The notes below the pieces were generated by a model that was not told the DNA's origin, made no database searches, and saw only the letters and a list, made by a program, of their open reading frames with translations. A program made the translations under genes and the position numbers. A stretch of 64,000 nucleotides of DNA from Crystallibacter sulfonylureivorans_A (GTDB lineage Bacteria > Actinomycetota > Actinomycetes > Actinomycetales > Micrococcaceae), in contig NZ_JBLKRT010000010.1 of NCBI RefSeq assembly GCF_047607445.1, forward strand, positions 1-64,000, given 5' to 3'. Position 1 is the stretch's first letter. Each line of letters opens with the position of its first letter. This document shows, one piece after another, positions 1 through 8,638 of this stretch.

Positions 1-111
1 GTCCGCGCCGCCGCCATCATGGAGACGGTCGGCATTGCGCGCAGCCGCCGGCTACGCGGCCTCGGCGTCCACCAACGGCGTGCCTTGATTGACCACTTGG
101 AATCCCAGTAA
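1..111 (+). CDS. mihF: Integration host factor, actinobacterial type (3' end only)
   Basis: The window opens inside this gene; the last 36 codons are present and end at TAA 109-111. The readable tail contains GIARSRRLRGLG followed by a QRRAL segment, which matches the C-terminal DNA-binding region of the actinobacterial integration host factor mIHF, a small nucleoid protein unrelated to the HU-type IHF. Its place directly before gmk is the usual actinobacterial order. Only the tail is visible, so the call rests on this motif plus synteny. Confidence 0.8.
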   Translation, partial: VRAAAIMETVGIARSRRLRGLGVHQRRALIDHLESQ

Positions 112-123
112 CAGATGGAAGAT

Positions 124-696
124 ATGTCCGACAAACCCCGCCTGACCGTTCTCGCCGGCCCCACCGCCGTCGGCAAGGGTACCGTTTCCACCTATATCCG
201 CGACCATTACCCTGAGGTCTGGCTCTCCGTCTCCGCCACCACCCGTGAGCCCCGCCCCGGCGAGCAGGACGGCGTCCACTACTTTTTCGTCGGCGCCGAT
301 GAGTTCGACCGGCTGGTGTCCACCGGCGACATGCTGGAATGGGCCGTGGTGCACGGGCGGAACCGCTACGGCACGCTGCGCCGCACCGTGGAGCGTGCGA
401 TGGCAGACGGCAAATCGGTGCTGCTGGAGATCGATCTGCAGGGAGCCCGGCAGGTCAAAGAATCCATGCCGGATGCCACCTTCGTGTTCCTGGCCCCGCC
501 CAGCTGGGACGAAATGGTCCGCCGACTGGTGGGACGCGGCACCGAAACACCCGAGGAACAGCAGCAACGGCTGGAAACCGCTAAACTAGAACTTGCTGCC
601 GAGCCCGAGTTCGATTTCACCGTCGTTAACGACGATGTCCAGCGGGCGGCAGACGAGCTCGTTTCACTGATGGGACTTCTTCCGCACCCGCGCTGA
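124..696 (+). CDS. gmk: Guanylate kinase
   Basis: ATP-dependent phosphorylation of GMP (and dGMP) to the diphosphate, in cytoplasmic purine nucleotide synthesis. The protein of about 190 residues has the P-loop GPTAVGKGT near residue 12, then SVSATTREPRPGE and DGVHYFF of the GMP-binding lid, and the core segment LLEIDLQGARQV. Length is normal for the family. ATG 115, three codons upstream in frame, is an alternative; I prefer ATG 124 because MSDKPRLTV fits the family N-terminus and the upstream ATG has no ribosome-binding site. It follows mihF by 12 bases and precedes rpoZ, a fixed actinobacterial order. Confidence 0.96.
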   Translation: MSDKPRLTVLAGPTAVGKGTVSTYIRDHYPEVWLSVSATTREPRPGEQDGVHYFFVGADEFDRLVSTGDMLEWAVVHGRNRYGTLRRTVERAMADGKSVLLEIDLQGARQVKESMPDATFVFLAPPSWDEMVRRLVGRGTETPEEQQQRLETAKLELAAEPEFDFTVVNDDVQRAADELVSLMGLLPHPR

Positions 697-739
697 GCAG
701 GTCATGGAAGAAATTGTTCCGGAACAAATTGGAGATTTT

Positions 740-1003
740 GTGTCGACCAACCTCGAAGGCATCATCAACCCGCCGATCGACTCCCTGCTGGAAGCTGCGG
801 ATTCGAAGTACGCGCTGGTGATTTACGGTGCCAAGCGTGCCCGCCAGATCAACGCCTACTACTCGCAGCTGCACGAAGGCCTGTTCGAGTACGTCGGCCC
901 GCTGGTGGACACCAAGCTGAACGAGAAGCCGCTGTCCATCGCACTGCGCGAGATCAACGAGGGCCTGCTGGTCAGCAAGCCCGTTGAAAAGGTCGCAGAG
1001 TAA
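740..1003 (+). CDS. rpoZ: RNA polymerase omega subunit
   Basis: Small subunit that helps assemble and stabilise RNA polymerase around beta-prime. The product of 87 residues reads MSTNLEGIINPPIDSLLE at its start and carries the omega signatures SKYALVIYGAKRARQIN and KPLSIALREI. I start it at GTG 740 because GGAG lies five bases upstream and the family begins here; an ATG at 704 in the same frame would add 12 residues of unlike sequence (EEIVPEQIGDF). It sits 43 bases after gmk and 29 before coaBC. Confidence 0.93.
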   Translation: MSTNLEGIINPPIDSLLEAADSKYALVIYGAKRARQINAYYSQLHEGLFEYVGPLVDTKLNEKPLSIALREINEGLLVSKPVEKVAE

Positions 1004-1032
1004 CTTCACCAGCGTCTAACACCGGGGCAGGC

Positions 1033-2388
1033 ATGCGGATCATTTTGGGCGTAGGCGGCGGGATCGCCGCCTACAAATCGGCATCCCTGCTCCGGCTCTT
1101 TAAGGAAGCCGGCCACGACGTCACTGTGATGCCGACCGACGCCGCAGAGAAGTTCGTTGGCCGCGCCACCTGGGAAGCCCTTTCCGGGAACCCGGTCAGC
1201 AACAGCGTGTTCGACGACGTGGAGTCGGTGAATCACGTCCGGCTGGGCCAGGAAGCCGATCTGGTGGTGGTCTGCCCGGCCACCGCGGATCTGCTCGCCC
1301 GCGCCGCGGCCGGTCTGGCCGGCGACCTGCTGACCAACACGCTGCTGGTCGCCACCGCACCGGTGGTTTTTGTGCCGGCCATGCACACCGAGATGTGGCA
1401 GCACCCGGCTACCGTGGCGAACGTGGCCACTTTGCGCAGCCGCGGCAGCACCGTCATGGACCCGGCCGTCGGCCGGCTGACCGGCAAGGACACCGGACCC
1501 GGACGGCTGCCCGAACCGGCGGAGATCTACGCGTTCATCACCAGCGGACTCGCTGATGGAACCTTGAAACAGCGTCCGACGGCGGCGTCTGGCTCTGCAG
1601 CGTCCCTCGCCACCCAGCAGGGAACGTCAGCGGTAAGTGCGCCGGACGCCGCTGCTTCCGGCTTTGCTCCGGATGCTGCCGAGGTGGTTTCGAACGTCCC
1701 TGCTGCGGAACCGGGCCCGCTGGCCGGTAAGCGCGTGCTCATCACCGCAGGCGGCACCCGCGAGCCGCTGGACCCGGTGCGCTTCCTGGGCAACCGGTCG
1801 TCCGGAAAACAGGGCGTTGCGCTGGCACGGGCCGCTGCCGCCGCCGGGGCCGAGGTCGAACTGATTGCCGCCCACCTTGAAGTCGCTATCCCCGACGGGA
1901 TCAAATCCAGCACGGTGGAGACCGCGCTGGACCTGCGGGAGGCGACGCTTGAAGCAGCGGCGCGCGCCGACGTCGTCATCATGGCCGCGGCAGTAGCCGA
2001 CTTCCGGCCGTCCGAAGTGACGGACAGCAAGATCAAGAAACGCGACGACGACGAGGACCCGGTCATCACGCTGGTCCGGAACCCGGACATTCTGGTGGAG
2101 ATCGTGCAGCAGCGCGGCGCCGCCGGCACGCCGCTGATTATTGGCTTCGCGGCGGAGACCGGCGACGACCGCGGAGACGTGCTGGACTACGCGCGCAGCA
2201 AGCTCGAACGCAAGGGCTGCGACCTGCTGGTGCTCAACCGCGTGGGCCGCGACCTGGTGTTCGGCCAGGACGACACCGAGATCACCGTGCTGGCTCGCAG
2301 CGGCGCCGAACCGCAGACGCACCGCGGCAGCAAGGACAGCGCCGCCGCCGCGGTCATCAAGCGCATCGTCGCCGAACTCTCGGGCTGA
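1033..2388 (+). CDS. coaBC: Bifunctional phosphopantothenoylcysteine decarboxylase / phosphopantothenate-cysteine ligase
   Basis: Makes 4'-phosphopantetheine for coenzyme A in two steps: CTP-dependent coupling of cysteine to phosphopantothenate (CoaB), then FMN-dependent decarboxylation (CoaC). The 451-residue protein shows CoaC first (GVGGGIAAYKSASLLR at the start, PAMHTEMW near 120) and CoaB in the second half (ITAGGTREPLDPVRFLGNRSSGKQG, then AAAVADFRP). Between them, roughly residues 175-235, is an Ala/Ser/Pro-rich linker that looks disordered and makes the protein longer than the usual 400 or so. It lies in the gmk-rpoZ-coaBC-metK series. Confidence 0.95.
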   Translation: MRIILGVGGGIAAYKSASLLRLFKEAGHDVTVMPTDAAEKFVGRATWEALSGNPVSNSVFDDVESVNHVRLGQEADLVVVCPATADLLARAAAGLAGDLLTNTLLVATAPVVFVPAMHTEMWQHPATVANVATLRSRGSTVMDPAVGRLTGKDTGPGRLPEPAEIYAFITSGLADGTLKQRPTAASGSAASLATQQGTSAVSAPDAAASGFAPDAAEVVSNVPAAEPGPLAGKRVLITAGGTREPLDPVRFLGNRSSGKQGVALARAAAAAGAEVELIAAHLEVAIPDGIKSSTVETALDLREATLEAAARADVVIMAAAVADFRPSEVTDSKIKKRDDDEDPVITLVRNPDILVEIVQQRGAAGTPLIIGFAAETGDDRGDVLDYARSKLERKGCDLLVLNRVGRDLVFGQDDTEITVLARSGAEPQTHRGSKDSAAAAVIKRIVAELSG

Positions 2389-2684
2389 CGTCTGCCGGCG
2401 CCCGCGGGCTGCGCCAGCGCAGCAAGGCCAACACTGCTGCGCCAATGCAGCCGCGCAGGTTCTGGGGTTGCCAGTCCTGACGATGCCGGCGCCACAGTAA
2501 CTGTGCGGCAGCGCCAGCCAAGGCAGGGCCAGCGGCAGCGTTGGTTCTGCACCGATAAAAGGCCCCGAGTCGCCGCCGTCCAACGGGTGTTCCGGCGTCC
2601 CTGCCCCTGATGTCCCTCTGTTTCGCCCCATGACCGGCGCGCTCGGGCCGTGTCAACAGTTCCGTGGCGGTCCCCGCCAGCAAG
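2389..2684. other. Intergenic region between coaBC and metK, no gene seen
   Basis: About 300 bases. I see no convincing ORF, tRNA or SAM riboswitch core. The only structure noted is a short perfect inverted repeat CACAGT-A-ACTGTG at 2493-2505 without a following T run. The metK promoter is at its right end. Confidence 0.5.
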
Positions 2685-2690
2685 TAAGGT
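2685..2690 (+). promoter_or_regulatory. metK -10 hexamer, leaderless geometry
   Basis: TAAGGT matches TAnnnT and is followed by six bases and then GTG 2697. The same spacing recurs at about ten genes in this window. It implies that transcription begins at or next to the GTG, so the ATG at 2691 would lie upstream of the mRNA. No good -35 box is visible. AAGG could instead be read as a Shine-Dalgarno seven bases before the same GTG, which also favours 2697. Confidence 0.55.
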
Positions 2691-2696
2691 ATGTCT

Positions 2697-3902
2697 GTGA
2701 CTTCTTCTGACAGCAATCTGCGGCTCTTCACGTCCGAGTCGGTGACTGAAGGCCATCCGGATAAGATCTGCGACCAGATTTCCGACGCCATCCTCGACGC
2801 ACTGCTGAGTGTTGACCCCGATTCCCGGGTGGCGGTCGAGACGCTGACGACCACCGGCCTGGTGCATGTGGCCGGTGAGGTCACCACCCAGGGCTACGTG
2901 GAAATTCCGCAGATCGTCCGGGACACCATCCTGGAGATCGGCTACAACTCCTCGGACAAGGGTTTCGACGGCGCCCGCTGCGGCGTCTCCGTCTCTATTG
3001 GCCAGCAGTCGCCGGAGATTGCCTCGGGCGTCTTCAATTCCTTCGAAAGTCGCGAGGGCACCGGACTGGACGAGCGCGACGCCCAAGGCGCCGGCGACCA
3101 GGGCATCATGTTCGGCTATGCCAGCGACGAGACAGACGTGCTGATGCCCGCCCCGATCTGGCTGGCCCACCGGCTGTCCGAGCGGCTGACCGAGGTCCGC
3201 AAGGACGGCACCCTGTCGTACCTGCGTCCGGACGGCAAGACGCAGGTGACCGTTGGCTACGACGGCGACAAGCCCATCTCTGTCAACTCTGTGGTCATCT
3301 CCAGCCAGCACGAAGCCGGTGTTGACCTGGGCCATCTGCGTGCCGATCTCGCCTCGCACGTGATCGAACCCGTGCTCGCGGCCAGTTCCCTGGACACCAC
3401 CGACGTTCGCTACATCCTCAACCCGGGCGGCGACTTCGTGATCGGCGGACCGGTGGGCGACGCCGGACTGACCGGACGCAAGATCATCGTGGACACCTAC
3501 GGCGGCATGGCCCGGCACGGCGGCGGTGCCTTCTCCGGCAAGGACCCGTCCAAGGTGGACCGCTCGGCGGCCTACGCCATGCGCTGGGTAGCCAAGAACG
3601 TGGTGGCCGCCGGCCTGGCGCGGCGCGCCGAGATCCAGATTGCCTACGCCATCGGCATGGCCCGGCCGGTGGGCATCTACGTGGAGACCTTCGGGACCGA
3701 AACGGTGGATCCCGCCCGTATTGGTCAGGCCATCAACGAAGTGTTCGACCTGCGCCCGCTGGGCATCATCAGCGACCTGCAGCTCAAGCGGCCGATCTAC
3801 AAGCAGACGGCAGCGCACGGCCACTTTGGTCGCGAAATTCCGGACTTCACCTGGGAGCGGACCGACCGCGCCGACGCACTGCGCAGCTACTTCAACGCCT
3901 GA
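2697..3902 (+). CDS. metK: S-adenosylmethionine synthetase
   Basis: Makes S-adenosylmethionine from methionine and ATP; cytoplasmic homotetramer. The 401-residue product has the N-terminal signature FTSESVTEGHPDKICDQISD, the GAGDQGIMFGYA loop in the first third, and GGGAFSGKDPSKVDRSAAY toward the C-terminus, all family hallmarks. I start it at GTG 2697 because both a leaderless -10 and a Shine-Dalgarno-like AAGG point to it; ATG 2691 would add only two residues. priA begins five bases after the stop, so the two are probably co-transcribed. Confidence 0.97.
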   Translation: MTSSDSNLRLFTSESVTEGHPDKICDQISDAILDALLSVDPDSRVAVETLTTTGLVHVAGEVTTQGYVEIPQIVRDTILEIGYNSSDKGFDGARCGVSVSIGQQSPEIASGVFNSFESREGTGLDERDAQGAGDQGIMFGYASDETDVLMPAPIWLAHRLSERLTEVRKDGTLSYLRPDGKTQVTVGYDGDKPISVNSVVISSQHEAGVDLGHLRADLASHVIEPVLAASSLDTTDVRYILNPGGDFVIGGPVGDAGLTGRKIIVDTYGGMARHGGGAFSGKDPSKVDRSAAYAMRWVAKNVVAAGLARRAEIQIAYAIGMARPVGIYVETFGTETVDPARIGQAINEVFDLRPLGIISDLQLKRPIYKQTAAHGHFGREIPDFTWERTDRADALRSYFNA

Positions 3903-3907
3903 GCCCG

Positions 3908-6043
3908 ATGGGCTCTGATCCGCATCAGCTAAGCCTGCTGCAGGGCTTCGGCACGCCGAAGAATGCTCCCGGTACGTCGCCGGCGGCTGCCACCAACCGG
4001 GTGGCCCGGGTGCTGATCGAAACGTCGCTGCCACATCTCGACCGCATCTTCGACTACCTGGTGCCGGAAATCCTCGACGCCGAGGCCGTCCCCGGCGCGC
4101 GGGTCAAAGCCCGCTTCGGCGGCCAGGAGATGAGCGGGTTCATCACCCGCAGGACGTCGGAAGCGCCGGAAGGGGTCAAGCTGGTCCCCTTGGCCAAGGT
4201 GGTCTCCGCTCAGCCGGTACTCAGCGACGAACTGCTGCAGCTGGCCACCGCGGTAGCGGAACGCTACGCCGGCAACGTCAGCGACGTGCTGCGCGCAGCC
4301 ATCCCAGCCCGCGTCGCGAAAGTGGACAAGGAATTTGCCGCCCGGGAAGCAGAGTCCGTTGCGTCGGATACTTCTCTACCCGACGCCGCCGGTTCGCCTG
4401 AGCCCTCACCGGGAGCTGCCGAAGCCTATGCGGGCTACGACGGCGCCGCGGATTTCCTTGCCCAGCTGGCTGCTGGTGCCGCGCCGCGAGCGGTCCTGGC
4501 CAGCCATAAGTCCTACGGCCCGGCGTCGTGGGCCGCACAAGTAGCCCATGCCGTCGCCAGCGTTCGGCAGAGCGGGCGCGGCGCCGTCGTCGTTGTTCCA
4601 GACGCAAAGGATCTGGCAAGCCTGGAAGCAGAGCTGCAGCGGGTACTGGGCGCAGACCAGTACGTGCGGTTGACCGCCGAGGACGGCCCGACGCCCCGCT
4701 ACCGCAACTACCTGCGGCTGTTGCACGGCGAGGTTTCCGTGGCGGTCGGGACGCGCTCAGCGGCCTATGCACCGGTGCAGGATCTGGGCATGGTAGCTCT
4801 GTGGGACGACGGCGACGACCTCCTGATCGAGCAACGCGCCCCCTACCAGCATGCACGCGAAGTGTTGCTGCTGCGGACGGCCCAGATCGGCTGTGCGGCA
4901 CTGTTTGGCGGTGTCTCGCGCAGTGGCGAAGCGCAGCGCCTGGTCGAGAGCGGTTGGGCATCGGCGCTCACGCCCTCCCGACCGTTCCTGCGGAAAGCCG
5001 CTCCACGCATCCTGAACACGGCGGATTCCTTCCAACAGGAACGCGATCCGATGCTGCGGCAGGCGCGGTTGCCGCACGCCGCGTGGCTGGCAGCCAAGGA
5101 AGGGCTGGAACGCGGGCCGGTGCTGGTGCAGGTGGCGCGGACCGGGTTTTCGCCGGCTTTGTCCTGCCAAGACTGCCGCACGCCGGCGCGGTGCACTGAC
5201 TGCAACGGGCCGCTGGCGCAGTCGGGACGCAGCGCAGTGCCGGCCTGCCGCTGGTGTGGCCGGCTTGCCACGCACTACTCCTGTCCGGAATGCGGATCGC
5301 AGCGGCTTCGCGCCTCGGCGATCGGTGCCCTGCGCACTGCGGAGGAGCTGGGGCGGGCGTTCCCCGGCGCCACCGTGGTGTCATCGTCCGGGGAGCACAT
5401 CAAGTCCGTTGTGGAGTCAAAGAAGGCCTTGGTCGTGGCCACACCGGGTGCTGAGCCGGTAGCCCCCGGTGGCTACGCCGCGGCGCTGCTGCTGGACGGA
5501 AACTCCATGCTCATCCGCGAGTCCTTGCGGACGCCGGAAGACGTGCTGCGGCGCTGGTTCCGTGCCGCGTCACTGGTTCAGCCTTCCTCGGAGGGAGGGC
5601 TGGTGGTGGTCACGGCCGACCAGGACACAGTGGTGGCCCCGTTGGTCCGCTGGGATCCCGCGGGCGCCGCGGCAAGGGAAATGCAGCTGCGCCGCGAGCT
5701 CCAGTTGCCGCCCGCGGTCCGGATTGCGGCCCTGACCGGCAAGGCGTCAGGGATCGAAGCGTTCATGGCGGATTTTGAACTCGCAGGCAGCCTGCGCACC
5801 GTCGGCCCGGTCGAGCTCCAGACGCGTGAGGGGCAGGCGCATGACGGGCAGGCGCGTGAGCATCAGTTGCGCGAGCTTCAAGCGCGGCCGGGGGAGGGCG
5901 GTGAGCACCGGTTGCTGTTGTTCTTCAGCTATCAGGACGGGCCCACCGTGACGGCGGCGTTGCGCCATCGCAAGGCGGCGCTGGCGGCCAAGCGCGTCCC
6001 CGACCCCGTGCAGGTGCGCTGCGACGGTGTGGACTTGCTCTAG
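3908..6043 (+). CDS. priA: Replication restart protein PriA, helicase motifs degenerate
   Basis: PriA binds stalled forks and reloads the replisome. This 711-residue homologue keeps the N-terminal fork-binding domain (VARVLIETSLPHLDRIFDYLVP) and eight zinc-binding cysteines in four CxxC pairs near residues 419-465. The helicase motifs are lost: where a GxGKT P-loop is expected the sequence reads SHKSYGPASWAAQ, and the DEEH box is DDGDD. Actinobacterial PriA proteins are known to lack these residues and are annotated as probable primosomal protein N'. A Gln/Arg/Glu-rich insert near residues 640-665 (with GQAHDGQAREHQ) is unusual. It starts five bases after metK. Confidence 0.9.
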   Translation: MGSDPHQLSLLQGFGTPKNAPGTSPAAATNRVARVLIETSLPHLDRIFDYLVPEILDAEAVPGARVKARFGGQEMSGFITRRTSEAPEGVKLVPLAKVVSAQPVLSDELLQLATAVAERYAGNVSDVLRAAIPARVAKVDKEFAAREAESVASDTSLPDAAGSPEPSPGAAEAYAGYDGAADFLAQLAAGAAPRAVLASHKSYGPASWAAQVAHAVASVRQSGRGAVVVVPDAKDLASLEAELQRVLGADQYVRLTAEDGPTPRYRNYLRLLHGEVSVAVGTRSAAYAPVQDLGMVALWDDGDDLLIEQRAPYQHAREVLLLRTAQIGCAALFGGVSRSGEAQRLVESGWASALTPSRPFLRKAAPRILNTADSFQQERDPMLRQARLPHAAWLAAKEGLERGPVLVQVARTGFSPALSCQDCRTPARCTDCNGPLAQSGRSAVPACRWCGRLATHYSCPECGSQRLRASAIGALRTAEELGRAFPGATVVSSSGEHIKSVVESKKALVVATPGAEPVAPGGYAAALLLDGNSMLIRESLRTPEDVLRRWFRAASLVQPSSEGGLVVVTADQDTVVAPLVRWDPAGAAAREMQLRRELQLPPAVRIAALTGKASGIEAFMADFELAGSLRTVGPVELQTREGQAHDGQAREHQLRELQARPGEGGEHRLLLFFSYQDGPTVTAALRHRKAALAAKRVPDPVQVRCDGVDLL

Positions 6044-6120
6044 TTGCTTGGTCCCGGACCCGTGCAGGTCGGCGTAATGGGGGGCCTATTTTCGGACTCG
6101 GGCTTGCTCCCGAGTTCCTC

Positions 6121-6277
6121 TCCCACCCTTGGTCTAACGATCACGCGCACTCTTGGACGGACGTCGCCCACCCTTCGTAGTCTCCACCGCCCACCTTTCG
6201 ATGAAGTCGTTGCTCACCTTTGACGGGTGAAGCCCACCTTCAGTTGAAGTGGATACCCACCCTCTTTTCGAACGCAG
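6121..6277. repeat. Degenerate tandem repeat, unit 20-23 bp
   Basis: The decamer GCCCACCYTT recurs at 6121, 6166, 6189, 6212, 6232 and 6255, with a weaker copy near 6145. Spacing is 20-23 bases throughout the 6166-6277 part. The rest of each unit is poorly conserved apart from frequent GAAG or TCG. It lies in the 286-base gap between priA and the HNH gene, immediately before the latter's promoter. Function unknown; could be remnant repeats or a cluster of binding sites. Confidence 0.55.
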
Positions 6278-6294
6278 TATCTACACCACACCTA

Positions 6295-6323
6295 TTGTGT
6301 TCGAAGTCACATTCTACTAAAAT
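6295..6323 (+). promoter_or_regulatory. Promoter of the DUF222/HNH gene, leaderless
   Basis: TTGTGT at 6295-6300, a 17-base spacer, then TAAAAT at 6318-6323. Six bases later comes ATG 6330, so transcription should begin at or within a base or two of the start codon. No Shine-Dalgarno is present, consistent with a leaderless mRNA. Confidence 0.7.
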
Positions 6324-6329
6324 AGGTGC

Positions 6330-8282
6330 ATGGCACCCGCACCGCTGGAATCCCGCGAGCCGGACACTCCCGGCCAGGGCAGTGTGCCATTCGCGTCCCG
6401 CGACGTGGCTGCCGCCAACCAGCCACAAGCTGAGCCGCAAGCCGGTTCCGGACGCGACGCCGTAGGCGAGGCACAAGTGGGGCTGGCGCGCCGGTATGCA
6501 GCGGTGCAGGCGTTTGATGTAGACGGGATTCCCGTGGATCCGGATCCTGACTGGATGTCGGGTCGCTGGGATGCCTCACCCGAAGCCGATTCCTACTGGG
6601 CAGAGCTGGAAGCGTCGCTGAACGCTTCGTTGGATCAGCAATGCGTAGATCCGCTGAACGGATTGCTGCCTCGGGAGTTCTTTGACGACGAATCTTGCGA
6701 TCGGCCCACTGACGCGGACTTTCCCGAACTGATCGGGTTACGAGACTCGGCTGGCGCGCATGTCTCGGCTGGCGGCGCCGGTCTTCCCTCCGGTGCCGCG
6801 GCCGACTCCGGTGCAGCAGCCGCCGCCCGCACGGGCGGGCCTGGTGCCGGGTTGCGGTTGTCCGGTCAGCAGTTGCTAGACGTAGTGGGCCGGCAGGAGC
6901 CTGCCCTGATGGTTTACGAGGAGGCTGCCTTCGCGCTGGTTGAAACCGGGCGGGCGCTGGCGTGGCTGGAAGCGCACAAGTTCAGTCTGCTCAATGCCCT
7001 CTACCTGCAGGCGCTGGACAGCCAGGAAGACGCTTGGGCCACGCCCTACGAACCGGAAGGGCGTCGTCCGAACGGCCACGACGCGGAATCTTCGGTGGTG
7101 GATGAGGCCGCGCACGCGCTGCGACTTCCGCGGAGGACAGCACAGGACAAGATCGCGTTGGCACTCAAGCTCCACGGACCTTTTCGCAACACGCTGGCGG
7201 CCCTGTCTGCCGGGGATACGAGTGCCGGGATTGCCGAGGCACTGGTGGATCAAGCCGGTTCATTGCCTGAGGATGCACGCACCGACTTCGAAGCTGTCAT
7301 GCTGCCGGCCGCGACGGAGGACGCGATGACCCGGTCCAAGTTTGCGGCCCGCGCCCGGACGCGGCGCGAGCGGGAACACCCCGAATCGATCGCCGTCCGC
7401 CATGCCAAAGCGCGCCGGGACCGTCGGATCGAGCTGCATCCGGACGAGGACGGCATGGCCTGGCTGAACGCATATCTGCCGGCCGAGGAAGCGGTCGCGG
7501 CGTTCAACCGGATCCAGTCCACCGCCATTTCATTACAAGACGCCGAGGAGTCCCGGACACTGACCCAGTTGCGGGCGGATGTGCTTTCCGACTTGCTGCT
7601 GACCGGCATTTCACCGGGGCCGAGGATGGGTAAATCGGGCCCGAGGATCGCCGCACATGCCAGCCTCACCGTTCCGGCGCTGACGCTGCTGGGACTCGGT
7701 GAGGAGCCGGCCGAGCTCGACGGGTACGGTCCGATTGCCCCCGATGTGGCACGCCGACTTGTAGGCGATGGGACATCCTTCACACGAATCCTGACCGATC
7801 CGATCAACGGTGCCGTGGTCGCGCTTGACCGCAAACAGTACCGGCCCACCAGGGCGCAGCGCCGGTTCCTGCGTACCAGGGACCGGACCTGTCGGGCGCC
7901 GGGCTGCAACAGGGCTGCTGAACACTGCGAAATAGATCATGTCCACGCCTACTCGAAGGGCGGGAAGACTGATGTCGACTGTATGTGTTGTTTCTGCAAG
8001 GTCCACCACGGTTTGAAGACTGCGGGCTACGCGAAGGCAGGCCAACCGGTCCCCGGTACCATCGACTGGACTACCGCAGCCGGCCTTACCTACAGCACTT
8101 CGGCAGACCCGCTCGCGGTCACCCCGCCGGGGGAGCTCGCCGACATCCTCGAACGGCACGAAATCAGCGACTTGAACGAACGGCTCAAAGACGCTTGGCG
8201 AAAGCACCAAGCTGCCCATCCACCCACACCACATGCGGTCCACAACGGAATCGCCACGGACCTCACACCACCACCGTTCTAA
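6330..8282 (+). CDS. DUF222 domain protein with C-terminal HNH endonuclease motif
   Basis: A 650-residue protein of the actinobacterial DUF222 ('13E12 repeat') family. The first 130 or so residues are variable and Ala/Gly-rich; the DUF222 core follows from about residue 180, with arginine-rich helices (ARTRREREHPESIAVRHAKAR). The C-terminal HNH fold near 517-560 shows RDRTCRAPGCN, EIDHVHAY, CCFCKVHHGLKT, so zinc and catalytic residues look intact. These genes are numerous in Micrococcaceae, and some lie within repeats, but their biological role is not established. The gene stands alone between repeat-rich flanks and has its own leaderless promoter. Confidence 0.9.
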   Translation: MAPAPLESREPDTPGQGSVPFASRDVAAANQPQAEPQAGSGRDAVGEAQVGLARRYAAVQAFDVDGIPVDPDPDWMSGRWDASPEADSYWAELEASLNASLDQQCVDPLNGLLPREFFDDESCDRPTDADFPELIGLRDSAGAHVSAGGAGLPSGAAADSGAAAAARTGGPGAGLRLSGQQLLDVVGRQEPALMVYEEAAFALVETGRALAWLEAHKFSLLNALYLQALDSQEDAWATPYEPEGRRPNGHDAESSVVDEAAHALRLPRRTAQDKIALALKLHGPFRNTLAALSAGDTSAGIAEALVDQAGSLPEDARTDFEAVMLPAATEDAMTRSKFAARARTRREREHPESIAVRHAKARRDRRIELHPDEDGMAWLNAYLPAEEAVAAFNRIQSTAISLQDAEESRTLTQLRADVLSDLLLTGISPGPRMGKSGPRIAAHASLTVPALTLLGLGEEPAELDGYGPIAPDVARRLVGDGTSFTRILTDPINGAVVALDRKQYRPTRAQRRFLRTRDRTCRAPGCNRAAEHCEIDHVHAYSKGGKTDVDCMCCFCKVHHGLKTAGYAKAGQPVPGTIDWTTAAGLTYSTSADPLAVTPPGELADILERHEISDLNERLKDAWRKHQAAHPPTPHAVHNGIATDLTPPPF

Positions 8283-8358
8283 CCGCCACGTTTCTAGCCG
8301 CCATCCTTAGCAGCGTGCAACCGCCGAGTAAGTGATTGGCTGGACGGCCTGACTGTGA

Positions 8359-8589
8359 CTTCACCGCCTGTTCTTCACCGTGAGGGAAATCACGCAGGCC
8401 TTACCACGCGGCGTCGCCGCAGGTACTTCACCGTTTAGAGAAAGCGTGCCGGACATTCCATGCGGGGTCGCCGCTTGTGCTTCACCGTGTGGCCTTCACA
8501 GGGCCTCGACGAGCGGGCCTCACAGCCTGTGCTCCACCTGCGCGCTTCTCCGCACGAGCTGCACGCTGCATGCTTCACGGCTCAGGAAA
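8359..8589. repeat. Degenerate tandem repeat, unit about 53 bp, downstream of the HNH gene
   Basis: CTTCACCG occurs at 8359, 8373, 8426 and 8480. The units starting at 8373 (53 bases) and 8426 (54 bases) align well along their length and both contain a GTCGCCGC box near their ends; the unit from 8480 is more decayed. The region fills most of the 356-base gap between the HNH gene and the convergent glycosyltransferase gene. I see no credible gene in it. Confidence 0.5.
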
Positions 8590-8638
8590 ACCGTGCAGGC
8601 TCACCAGGCTTCATCGAGGAGGTCTGGCGGCTTGCGCG

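Noticed and set aside
2389..2690. Possible SAM riboswitch before metK
   Set aside because: No conserved SAM-I, SAM-II or SAM-IV core could be recognised, and the -10 next to the start leaves no room for a 5' leader.
6121..6277. CRISPR-like array
   Set aside because: The conserved box is only ten bases and the steps are 20-23 bases, too short for repeat plus spacer.
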